The notes below the pieces were generated by a model. That model searched no databases. It had not been told where the DNA came from and saw only the letters and a list, made by a program, of their open reading frames with translations. The position numbers and the translations under genes were made by a program. From Paracoccus thiocyanatus (GTDB lineage: Bacteria > Pseudomonadota > Alphaproteobacteria > Rhodobacterales > Rhodobacteraceae), in assembly GCF_900156255.1 (NCBI RefSeq), contig NZ_FTMK01000003.1:1-64000 (forward strand): DNA of 64,000 nt, given 5' to 3'. This document shows positions 19,605 to 29,772 of this stretch, in pieces. How positions within the stretch are numbered: the first letter of the stretch is position 1; every line of letters begins with the position of its first letter.

Positions 19605-21443
19605 ATGCCCGCATACCGTTCCCGCACCACCACCCATGGCCGCAATATGGCAGGGGCCCGTGGCCTCTGGCGCGCGACCGGCGTCAAGAACAGCGATTTC
19701 GGCAAGCCGATCATCGCCATCGTCAACAGCTTCACCCAGTTCGTGCCCGGCCATGTGCATCTGAAGGACCTGGGCCAGATGGTCGCCCGCGAGGTCGAGG
19801 CGGCGGGCGGCATCGCCAAGGAATTCAACACCATCGCGGTCGATGACGGCATCGCCATGGGCCATGACGGGATGCTGTATTCCCTGCCCTCGCGCGAATT
19901 GATCGCCGATTCGGTGGAATACATGGTCAATGCGCATTGCGCCGACGCCATGGTCTGCATCTCGAACTGCGACAAGATCACGCCGGGCATGTTGATGGCG
20001 GCGATGCGGCTGAACATCCCGGCGATCTTCGTCTCGGGCGGCCCGATGGAGGCGGGCAAGGTCACGCTGGGCGACGGGCGCAGCGTGGCGCTTGACCTGG
20101 TGGACGCCATGGTCGCCGCCGCCGACGACAATGTCTCGGACGCGGACCTGGCCGCCATCGAGGAAGCCGCCTGCCCCACCTGCGGCTCTTGTTCGGGGAT
20201 GTTCACCGCCAACTCGATGAACTGCCTGTCCGAGGCGCTGGGGCTGTCGCTGCCCGGAAACGGCTCGACGCTGGCCACCCATTCGCTGCGCAAGACCCTG
20301 TTCCTGGAAGCCGGCCGCCGCATCGTCGACGTGACGCGCCGCTATTACGAACAGGGCGACGCCTCGGTCCTGCCGCGCAACATCGCCAGCAAGGCGGCAT
20401 TCGCCAACGCCATGTCGCTGGACATCGCCATGGGCGGCTCGACCAATACCGTGCTGCATCTTCTGGCCATCGCCCAGGAAGGCGGCGTGGATTTCACCAT
20501 GGACGACATCGACGCGCTGTCGCGCAAGGTGCCCTGCCTGTGCAAGGTCGCGCCTAACAAGGCCGACGTGCATATGGAGGACGTGCATCGCGCCGGCGGC
20601 ATCATGGCGATCCTGGGGGAACTTGACCGCGGCGGGCTGATCGACCGCGATTGCCCCACCGTCCATGCCGCCACCATCGGCGCCGCCATCGACCAATGGG
20701 ACATCGCCCGCAGCAACGACCCGACGGCGCGCGAACTGTTCCTGGCCGCGCCGGGCGGCGTGCCGACGCAAACCGCCTTCAGCCAGTCCTCGCTCTGGCC
20801 GGACCTGGATCTGGACCGCGAACAAGGGGTAATCCGCTCGGCCCAAACGCCGTTTTCCAAGGATGGCGGGCTGGCGGTGCTGAAAGGCAATATCGCCCCC
20901 GACGGCTGCATCGTGAAAACCGCGGGCGTGGACGAATCGATCCTGGTGTTTTCCGGCCGGGCCAAGGTCTATGAAAGCCAGGACGCCGCCGTCTCGGGCA
21001 TCCTGACCGGCAAGGTCCAGGCCGGCGACGTGGTCGTCATCCGCTACGAAGGCCCGAAAGGCGGGCCGGGGATGCAGGAAATGCTGTATCCGACCAGCTA
21101 CCTGAAATCCAAGGGCCTGGGCAAGGCTTGCGCGCTGATCACCGACGGCCGCTTTTCGGGCGGCACCTCGGGCCTGTCGATCGGCCATGCCAGCCCCGAG
21201 GCGGCGGCCGGCGGCACCATCGGCCTGGTGCGCGACGGCGACCCGATCCAGATCGACATCCCCAACCGCACCATCCGCCTGGACGTGCCCGAGGACGAAC
21301 TGGCCGCGCGCCGCGCCGAACAGGACGCCAAGGGCTGGAAACCCGCCCAGCCGCGCCAGCGCCAGGTCTCGACCGCGCTCAAGGTCTATGCGCAATTCGC
21401 CTCTTCGGCCGACAAGGGCGCGGTGCGCATCCTGCCGGAATAG
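19605..21443 (+). CDS. ilvD: Dihydroxy-acid dehydratase
   Basis: A 612-residue Fe-S dehydratase of isoleucine, valine and pantothenate synthesis. Cluster-binding cysteines are seen in [12 protein letters not shown] and [22 protein letters not shown] 19605 ([20 protein letters not shown]) is the family start; an upstream in-frame ATG at 19527 has no support. It is divergent from mcd across 246 bases that hold no gene. Confidence 0.95.
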   Translation: MPAYRSRTTTHGRNMAGARGLWRATGVKNSDFGKPIIAIVNSFTQFVPGHVHLKDLGQMVAREVEAAGGIAKEFNTIAVDDGIAMGHDGMLYSLPSRELIADSVEYMVNAHCADAMVCISNCDKITPGMLMAAMRLNIPAIFVSGGPMEAGKVTLGDGRSVALDLVDAMVAAADDNVSDADLAAIEEAACPTCGSCSGMFTANSMNCLSEALGLSLPGNGSTLATHSLRKTLFLEAGRRIVDVTRRYYEQGDASVLPRNIASKAAFANAMSLDIAMGGSTNTVLHLLAIAQEGGVDFTMDDIDALSRKVPCLCKVAPNKADVHMEDVHRAGGIMAILGELDRGGLIDRDCPTVHAATIGAAIDQWDIARSNDPTARELFLAAPGGVPTQTAFSQSSLWPDLDLDREQGVIRSAQTPFSKDGGLAVLKGNIAPDGCIVKTAGVDESILVFSGRAKVYESQDAAVSGILTGKVQAGDVVVIRYEGPKGGPGMQEMLYPTSYLKSKGLGKACALITDGRFSGGTSGLSIGHASPEAAAGGTIGLVRDGDPIQIDIPNRTIRLDVPEDELAARRAEQDAKGWKPAQPRQRQVSTALKVYAQFASSADKGAVRILPE

Positions 21444-21552
21444 CACCGCGGACGCCCGGCCCCGCGCCGGGCGCATCCCCTTGCGCCGGCGCGAAACCCC
21501 GAATGACTGGCCGGAAAGCCTTCAGCCGGACCCCTGCCCCGGACCCCTGCCC

Positions 21553-22983
21553 ATGCCGCCCAGCATCCTGTGGCTTTGCCGCGACTTCCGTTTCCGGGAC
21601 AATGCCGCCCTGGCCGCCGCCGCGGCCGCGGGGCCGGTGCTGCCGGTCTTTCTGATCGACGCCGCCTTGCGGGCGCAGGGCGCGGCCAGCCGCTGGCGGC
21701 TGCAACGCGCGCTTCTGGCCTTTGACGCCGAATTGCGCCGCCGCCACGGGACGGGGGTGCTGGTGCTGCAAGGCGAGCCCTGGGACATCCTGCCCGCCCT
21801 GGCCACCCGCATCGGCGCGTGGTCGCTGCACATGAACGACTGGCCCGATCCCGCCACCATTGCCGCGCAGCAGCGGCTGGGCCGGGCCCTGGCCGGCACG
21901 GCGCTGCGGCTGGTGCTGCATCCGGGCCACCTGCTTGCCCATCCCCGCGCCCTGCGCACCGGCGCGGGCGGCGGCGCCTATCGCGTCTTCACCCCCTTCG
22001 CCCGCGCCCTGCGCGCCATCGGCCCCGACCGGCCCGATACCCGGACCCTGCGCCTTTCGCCGCTGGCCGATCCGCCGCCGGGTCTGGCGCTGGACCGGCT
22101 GGACCTGGCCCCGGACCTGCATGGCGGCCGCGCGGTGCTGGACCGCCACGCCTTGCCTGCGGGCGAGGCGGCGGCGCAGGCCCGGCTTGGCGATTTCCTG
22201 GACCGCGCCGCCGGCTATGCCGCCCAGCGCGACCGGCCCGACCTGAATGCGACCTCGGGCCTCTCGGAACATTTAGCGGTGGGAGAGATCGGCCCGCGCG
22301 ACCTCTGGGCCGCCGCCACGGCCCGCGCCAAGGCCGATCCCGCCGCCAGCGCCGGCATCGCCGCCTTCCTGACGGAACTGATCTGGCGCGAATTCGCCTG
22401 GCACCTGCTGGTCGAATGTCCCCGGCTTGCCCAGCAGCCCTGGCGGCCGGAATGGGCGGATTTCCCCTGGCAGGGCGACAGCGCCGAACTGACCCGCTGG
22501 CGGCGCGCCGATACCGGCATCGCGCTGGTCGATGCCGGGCTGCGCGAAATGCGCGTGACCGGGCGGATGCACAACCGGGTGCGCATGGTGGCGGCAAGCT
22601 GGCTGACCAAGCACCTGCTGGCCGACTGGCGGCTGGGGCTGGCGCATTTCGCCGACAGCCTGACCGACTGGGACCCGGCCGCCAATGCGATGAACTGGCA
22701 ATGGGTGGCGGGCTGCGGCCCCGATGCCGCGCCGTTTTTCCGCATCTTCAACCCCGAAAGGCAGGCCGCGCAATTCGACCCGCGGGGCCGCTATCGCCGG
22801 CGCTGGCTGCTGGGCTGGCAAGGCGCCGCGGGGGCCGAGGCGCGGGCCTATTTCGACAGCCTGCCCCCCGGCTGGGACCTGGCCCGCGCCTGGCAGGACC
22901 GCGCCACGCCCGAAAGGCTGGCCCAGGGCCGGGCCCGCGCGCTAAAGGCCCATGCCGGCTTCCGCCAGCCCCCAGACCACTAA
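21553..22983 (+). CDS. phrB: Deoxyribodipyrimidine photolyase
   Basis: A 476-residue photolyase/cryptochrome-family protein that uses light to split cyclobutane pyrimidine dimers. The N-terminal antenna domain starts PPSILWLCRDFRFRDNAAL. The FAD-binding domain shows TGRMHNRVRMVAASWLTKH, LADWDP-like LTDWDPAANAMNWQWVAG and FFRIFNPERQAAQFD. ATG 21553 is the family start. No neighbouring repair operon is seen. Length and motifs are those of a class I CPD photolyase. Confidence 0.9.
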   Translation: MPPSILWLCRDFRFRDNAALAAAAAAGPVLPVFLIDAALRAQGAASRWRLQRALLAFDAELRRRHGTGVLVLQGEPWDILPALATRIGAWSLHMNDWPDPATIAAQQRLGRALAGTALRLVLHPGHLLAHPRALRTGAGGGAYRVFTPFARALRAIGPDRPDTRTLRLSPLADPPPGLALDRLDLAPDLHGGRAVLDRHALPAGEAAAQARLGDFLDRAAGYAAQRDRPDLNATSGLSEHLAVGEIGPRDLWAAATARAKADPAASAGIAAFLTELIWREFAWHLLVECPRLAQQPWRPEWADFPWQGDSAELTRWRRADTGIALVDAGLREMRVTGRMHNRVRMVAASWLTKHLLADWRLGLAHFADSLTDWDPAANAMNWQWVAGCGPDAAPFFRIFNPERQAAQFDPRGRYRRRWLLGWQGAAGAEARAYFDSLPPGWDLARAWQDRATPERLAQGRARALKAHAGFRQPPDH

Positions 22984-22991
22984 CCGCCGCC

Positions 22992-23510
22992 CTAGCCCTC
23001 CAGCGCCAGCCGGCGCAGCGCCTGCCGCACCTGTTCGCCCACTGACAGGGCCATGTCCACCACCGCCCCGTCTTCGTCCGCGGCCAGCGGCTCCAGCGCG
23101 GCAAGCTGCGAATCCAGCAGCCGGGCGGGAAAGAAATGCCCCTCGCGGTGGGTCAGCCGGCGTTCCAGCAGCGCGCGCGAGCCATGCACATGCACGAACC
23201 GCACCCTGGGCGCGCCCTGGCGCAGCATGTCGCGATAGGCCCGCTTCAGCGCCGAACAGCCCAGGACCGAACATTGCCCTTGCGCCTGGTGGCGGGCGAT
23301 CTCGGCCGCCAGCGCCCGCAGCCAGGGCGCGCGGTCGGCATCGTCCAGCGCGATGCCGGCGCGCATCTTGGCCAGATTGGCCGCGGGGTGGAAACTGTCG
23401 CCCTCGACAAAGGGCCAGCCCAGATGCCGGGCCAGCGCCTTGCCGGTGGTGCTTTTGCCCGCACCCGACACCCCCATCACCACCAGATGCTGCGTCACCA
23501 GCCCCACCAT
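22992..23510 (-). CDS. gntK: Gluconokinase
   Basis: A 172-residue thermoresistant-type gluconokinase that phosphorylates D-gluconate to 6-phosphogluconate. Walker A is GVSGAGKST (13-21), followed by WPFVEGDSFHPAANLAKM and CSALKRAYRDML, both characteristic. No gluconate permease, edd or eda gene is adjacent, so it appears as a lone gene ending opposite phrB. Confidence 0.88.
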   Translation of the reverse strand: MVGLVTQHLVVMGVSGAGKSTTGKALARHLGWPFVEGDSFHPAANLAKMRAGIALDDADRAPWLRALAAEIARHQAQGQCSVLGCSALKRAYRDMLRQGAPRVRFVHVHGSRALLERRLTHREGHFFPARLLDSQLAALEPLAADEDGAVVDMALSVGEQVRQALRRLALEG

Positions 23511-23653
23511 CCGGCCAAAGCGCGGATCGCCGCCGGCCGCAACCGGCGATCATGACCAGCCGGCAAGGCCAAGGCGCGGGCGGGGCGGTAAAGGGCTGCG
23601 TCCATGAATGCCTTTCTGCTGCGGTCTCGCGCCGGCGCCTTGGCGCCAGCCGC

Positions 23654-23929
23654 TCAACCGGAACGGTCGTCATGCCGCGCCAGTTCCTGGCGCATCAGCC
23701 GCATCTCGTCGGCCAGCGCCAGTTCCAGCGCCGCGCCCTCGGCCGGGACCGCGCCGGGGTCCTCTTGCCCGTCGCGAAGCACGGCGCGTTCCTCCAGCCA
23801 GTCCAGCAGGCCGGCGCGCGACTCGGCCGGCAGCCCGCCCAACAGGCGCATCAGGATGCGGCGCTGCGCGATCAGGCGGCCTTCCAGCGCCGCGATGCGT
23901 GCCGCGGTATCGGGTAACGGATCGGTCAT
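23654..23929 (-). CDS. Hypothetical protein, helical
   Basis: A 91-residue protein of unknown function. It is mostly helical, with AARIAALEGRLIAQRRILMRLL near the N-terminus and ALADEMRLMRQELARHDD at the end, suggesting a short coiled coil. I do not recognise the family. It is on the same strand as, and 85 bp downstream of, the FadR-type regulator. Codon use is like its neighbours, which supports it being a gene. Confidence 0.5.
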   Translation of the reverse strand: MTDPLPDTAARIAALEGRLIAQRRILMRLLGGLPAESRAGLLDWLEERAVLRDGQEDPGAVPAEGAALELALADEMRLMRQELARHDDRSG

Positions 23930-24014
23930 GGGCCTTGCTCCGCGATGCCGCCCGGCGGGGACGGCCGGGCCGGGCCATGATGGCACGGATCGCCGCCGCG
24001 GGCAAAGCCGCGCG

Positions 24015-24788
24015 TCAGCGCCGCTGCGCGATACTGCCGCCCTCGATCCGCCGCAACGAGATTTCCAGCCGCGCCTCGGCCGCGACGATCTCGGCCAGCA
24101 CGCGCCGGGTATAATGCATATGGTCGATGGCGGCGCGCGCCGCGCCCTCGGGGTCGCGGGCGATGATGGTGTCATGGATGGCGCGATGCTGGGCGCGCAG
24201 CACGTCGCGCACCTCGGGGCGCGCATACAGTTTCTGGCGGTTGTGAAACACGCCCTTGCGCAGCATCCCCGACAGCGCCCGCATGATTTGCAGCAGCACG
24301 ATATTGTGGCTGGCCTCGTAGACGGCGACATGCAGGTCCACATCCGCCTCGGCCTCGTCGCGGGGATCGGCATCGTCATGGGCCTGGTCGATGCGCGCCA
24401 TGCAGCGGCCCAGGGTCTCGCGGTCCACGTCATTGGCGCGCGTCGCCGCCAGGCTGGCCGCCATCCCCTCCAGCGTGCCGCGCAGTTCCAGGTAATCCTC
24501 GACCACCTCGGGGCGCGAGGCCATCAGTTCCACCAGCGGATCGGTGATGCTGGTCGCCAGCGGCGCCACCCGCCGCCCGCCGCCCGGCTCGGCCAGGATC
24601 AGCCCCTTGTCCTCCAGCAGCCGGATGCCCTGGCGCAGGGTCGGGCGCGACACGTTCAGCCGCAGCGCCATTTCCCGCTCGGGCAGCAAGGGGTCCCCCG
24701 GCCGCAGCGAGCCTTCCAGAATCAGGTCCTCGATATGCCGCGCGGTGGCCTGTGCGGCAGGGGCGCCCTTGTTCACTTCGCTGGCCAT
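24015..24788 (-). CDS. FadR-subfamily GntR regulator, probable lactate regulator (LldR-like)
   Basis: A 257-residue transcription factor with an N-terminal winged helix (IEDLILEGSLRPGDPLLPERE through RPTLRQGIRLLEDKGLI) and a C-terminal all-helical FCD ligand domain (about 85-230, with HVAVYEASHN and HRAIHDTIIARDP supplying the usual metal-site His and Asp). Start ATG 24788 follows AAGGAA; the upstream in-frame ATG at 24821 is less likely. It is divergent from lldP-lldEFG and a 17-bp palindrome lies between them, so it probably controls lactate use, most likely as a repressor relieved by lactate. Ligand is inferred from context. Confidence 0.8.
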   Translation of the reverse strand: MASEVNKGAPAAQATARHIEDLILEGSLRPGDPLLPEREMALRLNVSRPTLRQGIRLLEDKGLILAEPGGGRRVAPLATSITDPLVELMASRPEVVEDYLELRGTLEGMAASLAATRANDVDRETLGRCMARIDQAHDDADPRDEAEADVDLHVAVYEASHNIVLLQIMRALSGMLRKGVFHNRQKLYARPEVRDVLRAQHRAIHDTIIARDPEGAARAAIDHMHYTRRVLAEIVAAEARLEISLRRIEGGSIAQRR

Positions 24789-25148
24789 CGGCGGTTCCTT
24801 TTCGGCAGGTCGGAAATTCAACGGTTTAGGGCGCGCAGCCCGGCCCCACAGGTTAGCCGCAGCGCCTGGTCGGGTGCAATGGATTTCCCACTTGACCGAA
24901 GCGGTAAAATAATTTTACCAAATAGAAAGGCCGGGTAAAGGGGGATGCTCGGGCGGCGCGACGCGCCGCGGGGCGCGCATGGCCGGCCTTGTGCGAAAGG
25001 GGGGGAAAGCCATGACGCGACCCGGCAAGCCGCCGCAGGACAGCGCCCGCCACCGGGCCACCTGCGCGCCATCAGCCCCATCCCGGACGACCGCGCAGGA
25101 TTGCGCATCCGCAACGGCGGCACCGCCCGCCCCATCTGAGGAGGAAAG
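24789..25148. other. Divergent intergenic region, regulator / lactate permease
   Basis: 360 bases between the two divergent starts. The palindrome at 24903-24919 lies near the regulator end. The rest up to the lldP Shine-Dalgarno (GAGGAAAG, 25139-25146) is GC-rich leader sequence without a supported gene; the lldP messenger may have a leader of about 200 bases. Confidence 0.5.
24903..24919. promoter_or_regulatory. 17-bp palindrome, putative operator of the FadR-type regulator
   Basis: GGTAAAAT-A-ATTTTACC is a perfect inverted repeat centred on 24911 in an otherwise GC-rich region. GGT...ACC ends are typical of operators for FadR-subfamily proteins such as LldR and PdhR. TTGACC at 24892-24897 may be part of a promoter. 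Direct binding is inferred. Confidence 0.65.
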
Positions 25149-26915
25149 ATGGCTGGACTGATCACATTCATCCTGGCCCTGCTGCCCATCGCCACGGTCT
25201 TCGTGCTGCTGGTGGTGCTGGCGAAATCGGCCAAGGTCTCGATGCTGGTGGCCTATCTGGTCACGGCCGCCACCGCCCTGCTGGTCTGGGGCACCGAGTT
25301 GAACAAGGTCCTGGGCGCGACCGTCAACGGCGTCGTGACCGCGGGCAGCCTGCTTTACATCGTCTTCGGCGCCATCCTGATGCTTTACACGCTGGAAGAA
25401 AGCGGCGGCATCCGCTCGATCCGGGCCGGCTTCACCTCGATCTCGCCGGACCGGCGGGTGCAGGCGATCATCATCGCCTGGCTTTTCGGCTCGCTGATCG
25501 AGGGGGCGTCGGGCTTTGGCACGCCGGCGGCCATCGCAGCGCCCCTGCTGGTCGCCATCGGCTTTCCCGCCATGGCCGCGGTCATGGTCACGCTGATCAT
25601 CCAAAGCACGCCGGTTTCCTTCGGCGCGGTCGGCACGCCGATCCTGGTCGGCGTGCGCACCGGCCTTGGCGACCAGCAGATCGTCGAGACGACCATCGCG
25701 CCCATGGCCTTCGGCGACTACCTGCTGGAGATCGCGGTCAAGGTCGCCACCATCCACGGGCTGATCGGCTTCCTGATCCCGCTGATCCTGGTGGGGATGC
25801 TGACGCGCTTCTTCGGCGCCAACCGTTCCTTTGCCGAAGGCTTCCGCATCTGGAAATTCGCGCTTTTCGCGGGCCTTGCCTTCACCCTGCCCTATTACAT
25901 CATCGCAGCGACGCTTGGGCCGGAATTCCCCTCGCTCCTGGGCGGCATCATCGGGCTGATGATCGTGGTGCCGGCGGCGCAGCGCGGCTTCCTGATCCCC
26001 AAGGACAGCTTCGACTTCCCGCCGCGCCGCGACTGGAACGCTGATTGGGTCGGCAAGCTGGACGACCTGCCGGACCACGGCGCCGGCAAGCCGGTGATGC
26101 CGCTGGCCAAGGCCTGGGCGCCCTATGTCTTCGTGGTGGCGCTGCTGGTCATCACCCGCTCGATCGCGCCGGTCAAGGCGTGGCTGACCTCGCCCGAGAT
26201 GACGCTGGCCTTCCGCGACCTCTTCGGCTCGGGCATCAACGCCTCGGTGCAGGTGCTGTTCCTGCCCGGCACCATCCTGATCCTGGCCTCGCTTTTTACC
26301 TTCGTGCTGCATGGCATGTCGGGGCGCGATTACGGGCGGGCGCTGAAAGCCTCGGGGACGACCATGGCGGCGGCCGCCCCGGCGCTGCTGCTGGCGGTGC
26401 CGATGGTGCAGGTGTTCCTGAACTCGGCCTCGGACAGCTATGCCAGCATGCCCATCGTGCTGGCGCAGGGCGTCTCGTCGGTGGTGGGCGATGCCTGGCC
26501 GATGTTCGCGCCGCTGATCGGGGCCATGGGCGCCTTTGTCGCCGGCTCGAACACGGTCAGCAACATGATGTTCTCGCTCTTCCAGTTCTCGACCGCCGAA
26601 CAGATCGGCCTGGGGGCTGCGGGCGCGGGCACCGTGGTGGCGCTGCAAGCCATCGGCGGCGCGGCGGGCAACATGATCTGCGTGCATAACGTCGTCGCCG
26701 CCTCGGCCACCGTCGGCCTTGTCGACCGCGAAGGCGCGATCATCCGCAAGACCCTGATCCCCATGGCCTATTATGTGGTGCAGGGCGGGCTGATCGGCTT
26801 TGCGCTCTTGACCGGCAACCTGATGTGGTGGCTCGCTGCGGTGATCTGGGCCGCGGCGGTGCTGTTCTTCATGTCGCGCAGCCGCGGCGCCCTGCCGGCC
26901 ACCGTGACCAACTAA
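25149..26915 (+). CDS. lldP: L-lactate permease
   Basis: A 588-residue inner-membrane transporter of the LctP family, with about 13 hydrophobic segments. The conserved [25 protein letters not shown] segment (shown here only in part as [13 protein letters not shown]), [11 protein letters not shown] and [17 protein letters not shown] are characteristic. It imports lactate (possibly glycolate) with protons. First gene of the lldPEFG operon; the ATG follows GAGGAAAG. Confidence 0.93.
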   Translation: MAGLITFILALLPIATVFVLLVVLAKSAKVSMLVAYLVTAATALLVWGTELNKVLGATVNGVVTAGSLLYIVFGAILMLYTLEESGGIRSIRAGFTSISPDRRVQAIIIAWLFGSLIEGASGFGTPAAIAAPLLVAIGFPAMAAVMVTLIIQSTPVSFGAVGTPILVGVRTGLGDQQIVETTIAPMAFGDYLLEIAVKVATIHGLIGFLIPLILVGMLTRFFGANRSFAEGFRIWKFALFAGLAFTLPYYIIAATLGPEFPSLLGGIIGLMIVVPAAQRGFLIPKDSFDFPPRRDWNADWVGKLDDLPDHGAGKPVMPLAKAWAPYVFVVALLVITRSIAPVKAWLTSPEMTLAFRDLFGSGINASVQVLFLPGTILILASLFTFVLHGMSGRDYGRALKASGTTMAAAAPALLLAVPMVQVFLNSASDSYASMPIVLAQGVSSVVGDAWPMFAPLIGAMGAFVAGSNTVSNMMFSLFQFSTAEQIGLGAAGAGTVVALQAIGGAAGNMICVHNVVAASATVGLVDREGAIIRKTLIPMAYYVVQGGLIGFALLTGNLMWWLAAVIWAAAVLFFMSRSRGALPATVTN

Positions 26916-26925
26916 GGGGAAAGCC

Positions 26926-27696
26926 ATGCCCGGAGAGCCAAAGCCGACGGTCGGTCTGTTCGTGACCTGCCTTGTCGACGCCATCCGCCCGCAGATCGGC
27001 TTCGCAGCCCTCCAGCTTCTTCAGGAAGCGGGCTGCGAGGTCGAGGTGCCGCAGGCTCAGACCTGCTGCGGCCAGCCGGCGCTGAACAGCGGCGACGACC
27101 GCGACGCGGCGCATCTGGCCCGCCAGACCATCGCGGCGTTCGAGGGCTACGATTATGTCGTCCTGCCCTCGGGTTCCTGCGCGGCGACCATGGTGCATGG
27201 CTATCCGGACCTTTTGGCGGGCGACCCGGACTGGGCCGCCCGCGCCCGCGCCATGGCCGCGAAAACCCATGAAATCACCAGCTTCCTCTACGATATCATG
27301 GGCTACGCGCCACGGGGGCAAAGGCTTCACGCCTCTGCCACCTATCACGATAGCTGCTCGGGCCTGCGCGATCTTGGCATCGCCGCCCAGCCCCGCGCGC
27401 TTCTGGCCCAGGTCGAGGGGCTGGAACTGCGCGGCCTGCCCGGCAATGATGTCTGCTGCGGCTTCGGCGGCACCTTCTGCGTGAAATATTCCGCCATCTC
27501 GAACGCCATCGTCACCGAAAAGGCCGAGGCGATCGAGGGGACCGGCGCCGACATCCTGCTGGCCGGCGATCTGGGTTGCCTGATGAACATGGCCGGCAAA
27601 CTGCATCGCCGCGGCGCCAAGACCCGCTGCTTCCACACCGTCGAGGTTCTGGCCGGCCAGGCGGACGGCCCCGCCATCGGCGAGGATGCGCCATGA
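26926..27696 (+). CDS. lldE: L-lactate utilisation protein LldE/LutA (Fe-S oxidoreductase)
   Basis: A 256-residue protein with two cysteine-rich (CCG) domains, seen as QAQTCCGQPALNSGD and GNDVCCGFGGTFCVKY. It is the first subunit of the LldEFG/LutABC complex, which oxidises L-lactate to pyruvate without a flavin lactate dehydrogenase. It begins 10 bases after lldP and overlaps lldF by four bases. Confidence 0.92.
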   Translation: MPGEPKPTVGLFVTCLVDAIRPQIGFAALQLLQEAGCEVEVPQAQTCCGQPALNSGDDRDAAHLARQTIAAFEGYDYVVLPSGSCAATMVHGYPDLLAGDPDWAARARAMAAKTHEITSFLYDIMGYAPRGQRLHASATYHDSCSGLRDLGIAAQPRALLAQVEGLELRGLPGNDVCCGFGGTFCVKYSAISNAIVTEKAEAIEGTGADILLAGDLGCLMNMAGKLHRRGAKTRCFHTVEVLAGQADGPAIGEDAP

Positions 27697-29108
27697 CCGC
27701 GCCCCTCAAGGCCCCTTTCAAGGCCCGCGCGGCGGCGGCCCTGGCCGATCCGGTGCTGAAGATCGCCATCGACCGCACCACCGGCAATGCCGAAAGGAAG
27801 CGCGCCGCCGCCCTGGCCGCCTTTCCCGAATACGAATCCGCCCGCGCCCGCGGCCAGGCGATCAAGGACCATGTCACCGCCCATCTGGGCCACTACCTGG
27901 AACTGTTCGAGCGGAACGCCACCGCCCGCGGCGCCCAGGTCCATTGGGCCAGCGACGATGCCCAGGCCCGCGCCATCGTCACCCGCATTTGCCTGGCCGC
28001 CGATGCCAAACTGGTGACGCGCGCCAAATCCATGCTGGGCGAGGAAATCGGCCTGCCCCACGCCCTGGCCGATGCCGGGATCGAGCGGGTGGAAACCGAC
28101 CTGGCCGAACATATCATCCAGCTTGCGGGCGAGGCGCCTTCGCATATCATCTGGCCGGCCATGCACCGCACCCGCGAACAGGTGGCCCAGCTTTTCAAGG
28201 CCGGCCACCAGCCGCCCCCCGCCGCCGAAGACCCGGCGACCATGGTGCAAAGCGCCCGCCGCGTCCTGCGCGAAAAATTCCTGTCCGCCGATATCGGCAT
28301 ATCCGGCGCGAATTTCCTGGTCGCCGATACCGGCGCCACCTGCACCGTCACGAACGAGGGCAATGCCGAACTGACCACCACCCCCCCGCGCATCCATATC
28401 GTGACCGCGGGGATCGAAAAGCTGGTGCCCTCGACCGCCCATGCCTTCGCGCTGCTGCGCCTGCTGGTGCGGTCGGCGACGGGGGGCGAGATGACGCAAT
28501 ACACCACCTTCCACGCCGGCCCCAAGCGCCCCGGCGATGCCGACGGGCCCGAGGAAATGCATATCGTCCTGGTCGATAACGGCCGCACGACAATGCTGGG
28601 TGACGAGTTCCGCGAGATGTTGCGCTGCATCCGCTGCGGCGCCTGCATGAACCATTGCGTCGTCTATCGCCAGATCGGCGGCCATGCCTATGGCGGTACC
28701 TATCCCGGCCCGATGGGCTCGGTGCTGACGCCGGTCCTGGACGGGCTGGCGGCGTCGCGCGACCTGCCCCATGCCTGCACCATGAACGGCCGCTGCGCCG
28801 AGGTCTGCCCGGTCGGCATCCCGCTGCCCACGCTGCTGCGCGCCTGGCGCCGCCGCAGTTGGCGCGAGGGGCTGGAACCCGCCCCCACCCGCGCCGGCAT
28901 CGGGCTTTGGGCGCAACTGGCCCGCCGCCCCAGGCTTTATCGCCTGGCGACCCGCATCGGCCTGCCGGTGCTGCGGCTGTTCGGGCGCGGCGGCTGGATT
29001 TCGCGCCTGCCGCTGGCCGGCGGCTGGACCGACCACCGCGACCTGCCCCGCCCGGCGGCCCGCAGCTTCATGGACGAATACCGCGCCCGGCAAAGGCCCC
29101 GCCAATGA
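27693..29108 (+). CDS. lldF: L-lactate utilisation iron-sulfur protein LldF/LutB
   Basis: A 471-residue subunit with an N-terminal LUD domain (ISGANFLVADTGATCTVTNE, GIEKLVPSTAHA) and a C-terminal ferredoxin-like region with two cysteine clusters: CIRCGACMNHC and CTMNGRCAEVCPVG, expected to hold two 4Fe-4S clusters. The ATG at 27693 overlaps the lldE stop, and its own stop overlaps lldG. Electrons probably pass to the respiratory chain. Confidence 0.93.
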   Translation: MTAPLKAPFKARAAAALADPVLKIAIDRTTGNAERKRAAALAAFPEYESARARGQAIKDHVTAHLGHYLELFERNATARGAQVHWASDDAQARAIVTRICLAADAKLVTRAKSMLGEEIGLPHALADAGIERVETDLAEHIIQLAGEAPSHIIWPAMHRTREQVAQLFKAGHQPPPAAEDPATMVQSARRVLREKFLSADIGISGANFLVADTGATCTVTNEGNAELTTTPPRIHIVTAGIEKLVPSTAHAFALLRLLVRSATGGEMTQYTTFHAGPKRPGDADGPEEMHIVLVDNGRTTMLGDEFREMLRCIRCGACMNHCVVYRQIGGHAYGGTYPGPMGSVLTPVLDGLAASRDLPHACTMNGRCAEVCPVGIPLPTLLRAWRRRSWREGLEPAPTRAGIGLWAQLARRPRLYRLATRIGLPVLRLFGRGGWISRLPLAGGWTDHRDLPRPAARSFMDEYRARQRPRQ

Positions 29109-29749
29109 CCGCCCGCGACCGCATCCTTTCCGCCATCCGCGCCACCCTCGGCCCCGGCAAGCCCCCGGCGCAGATCGCGGCCGAGGCCGCCGCGCTGCTC
29201 GACGCCCCCGACGCCGCCCGTCCGCGCCTGGCCGCGCCGACCCTGCCCGAGGCTTTCGCGCTCAAGGCCGCCGCCCTTGGCACCAGCATCGACCGCATCG
29301 CCAGCCTGGCCGAAGCCCCGCAGGCCATGGCCCGCTATCTGGACGCCCACGGCCTGCCGCCCCGCTTCGCCATGCAGCCCGCGCCGGAACTGGCGGCGCT
29401 CGACTGGCAGGGCCTCGCCCCGCATCCGGGCAGCGCGCCGGACGAACCCGCCGCCCTGGGCCTCGCGCTTCACGGCATCGCCGAAACCGGCTCTCTGGTC
29501 ATCCATTCCGGGCCGGACAACCCGATCCTGCTGTCCTTCCTGCCGCTGCATCACGTGGTGCTGCTGCGCGAAGCCACGCTTTTGCCCTATCTGGAAGACT
29601 ACGCCGCCCGCCTTTCCGCGCAGGCGATCCCGCGCAACGCCATCCTGATCACCGGCCCCAGCGGCACCACCGATATCGAGGGCAGCTATGTCCGCGGCGC
29701 CCACGGCCCCGGCTTCCTGCATGTCATCCTGATCGCGGATGCGGGCTGA
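29105..29749 (+). CDS. lldG: L-lactate utilisation protein LldG/LutC
   Basis: A 214-residue LUD-domain protein, third subunit of the lactate oxidation complex. Conserved pieces are GIAETGSLVIHSG, FLPLHHVVLL and the C-terminal ITGPSGTTDIEGSYVRGAHGP. ATGA overlap with lldF. It ends the lactate operon; the next gene starts within about 50 bases but is functionally unrelated. Confidence 0.92.
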   Translation: MTARDRILSAIRATLGPGKPPAQIAAEAAALLDAPDAARPRLAAPTLPEAFALKAAALGTSIDRIASLAEAPQAMARYLDAHGLPPRFAMQPAPELAALDWQGLAPHPGSAPDEPAALGLALHGIAETGSLVIHSGPDNPILLSFLPLHHVVLLREATLLPYLEDYAARLSAQAIPRNAILITGPSGTTDIEGSYVRGAHGPGFLHVILIADAG

Positions 29750-29772
29750 CCGCCGCGCCGATCTGTCCTAGC

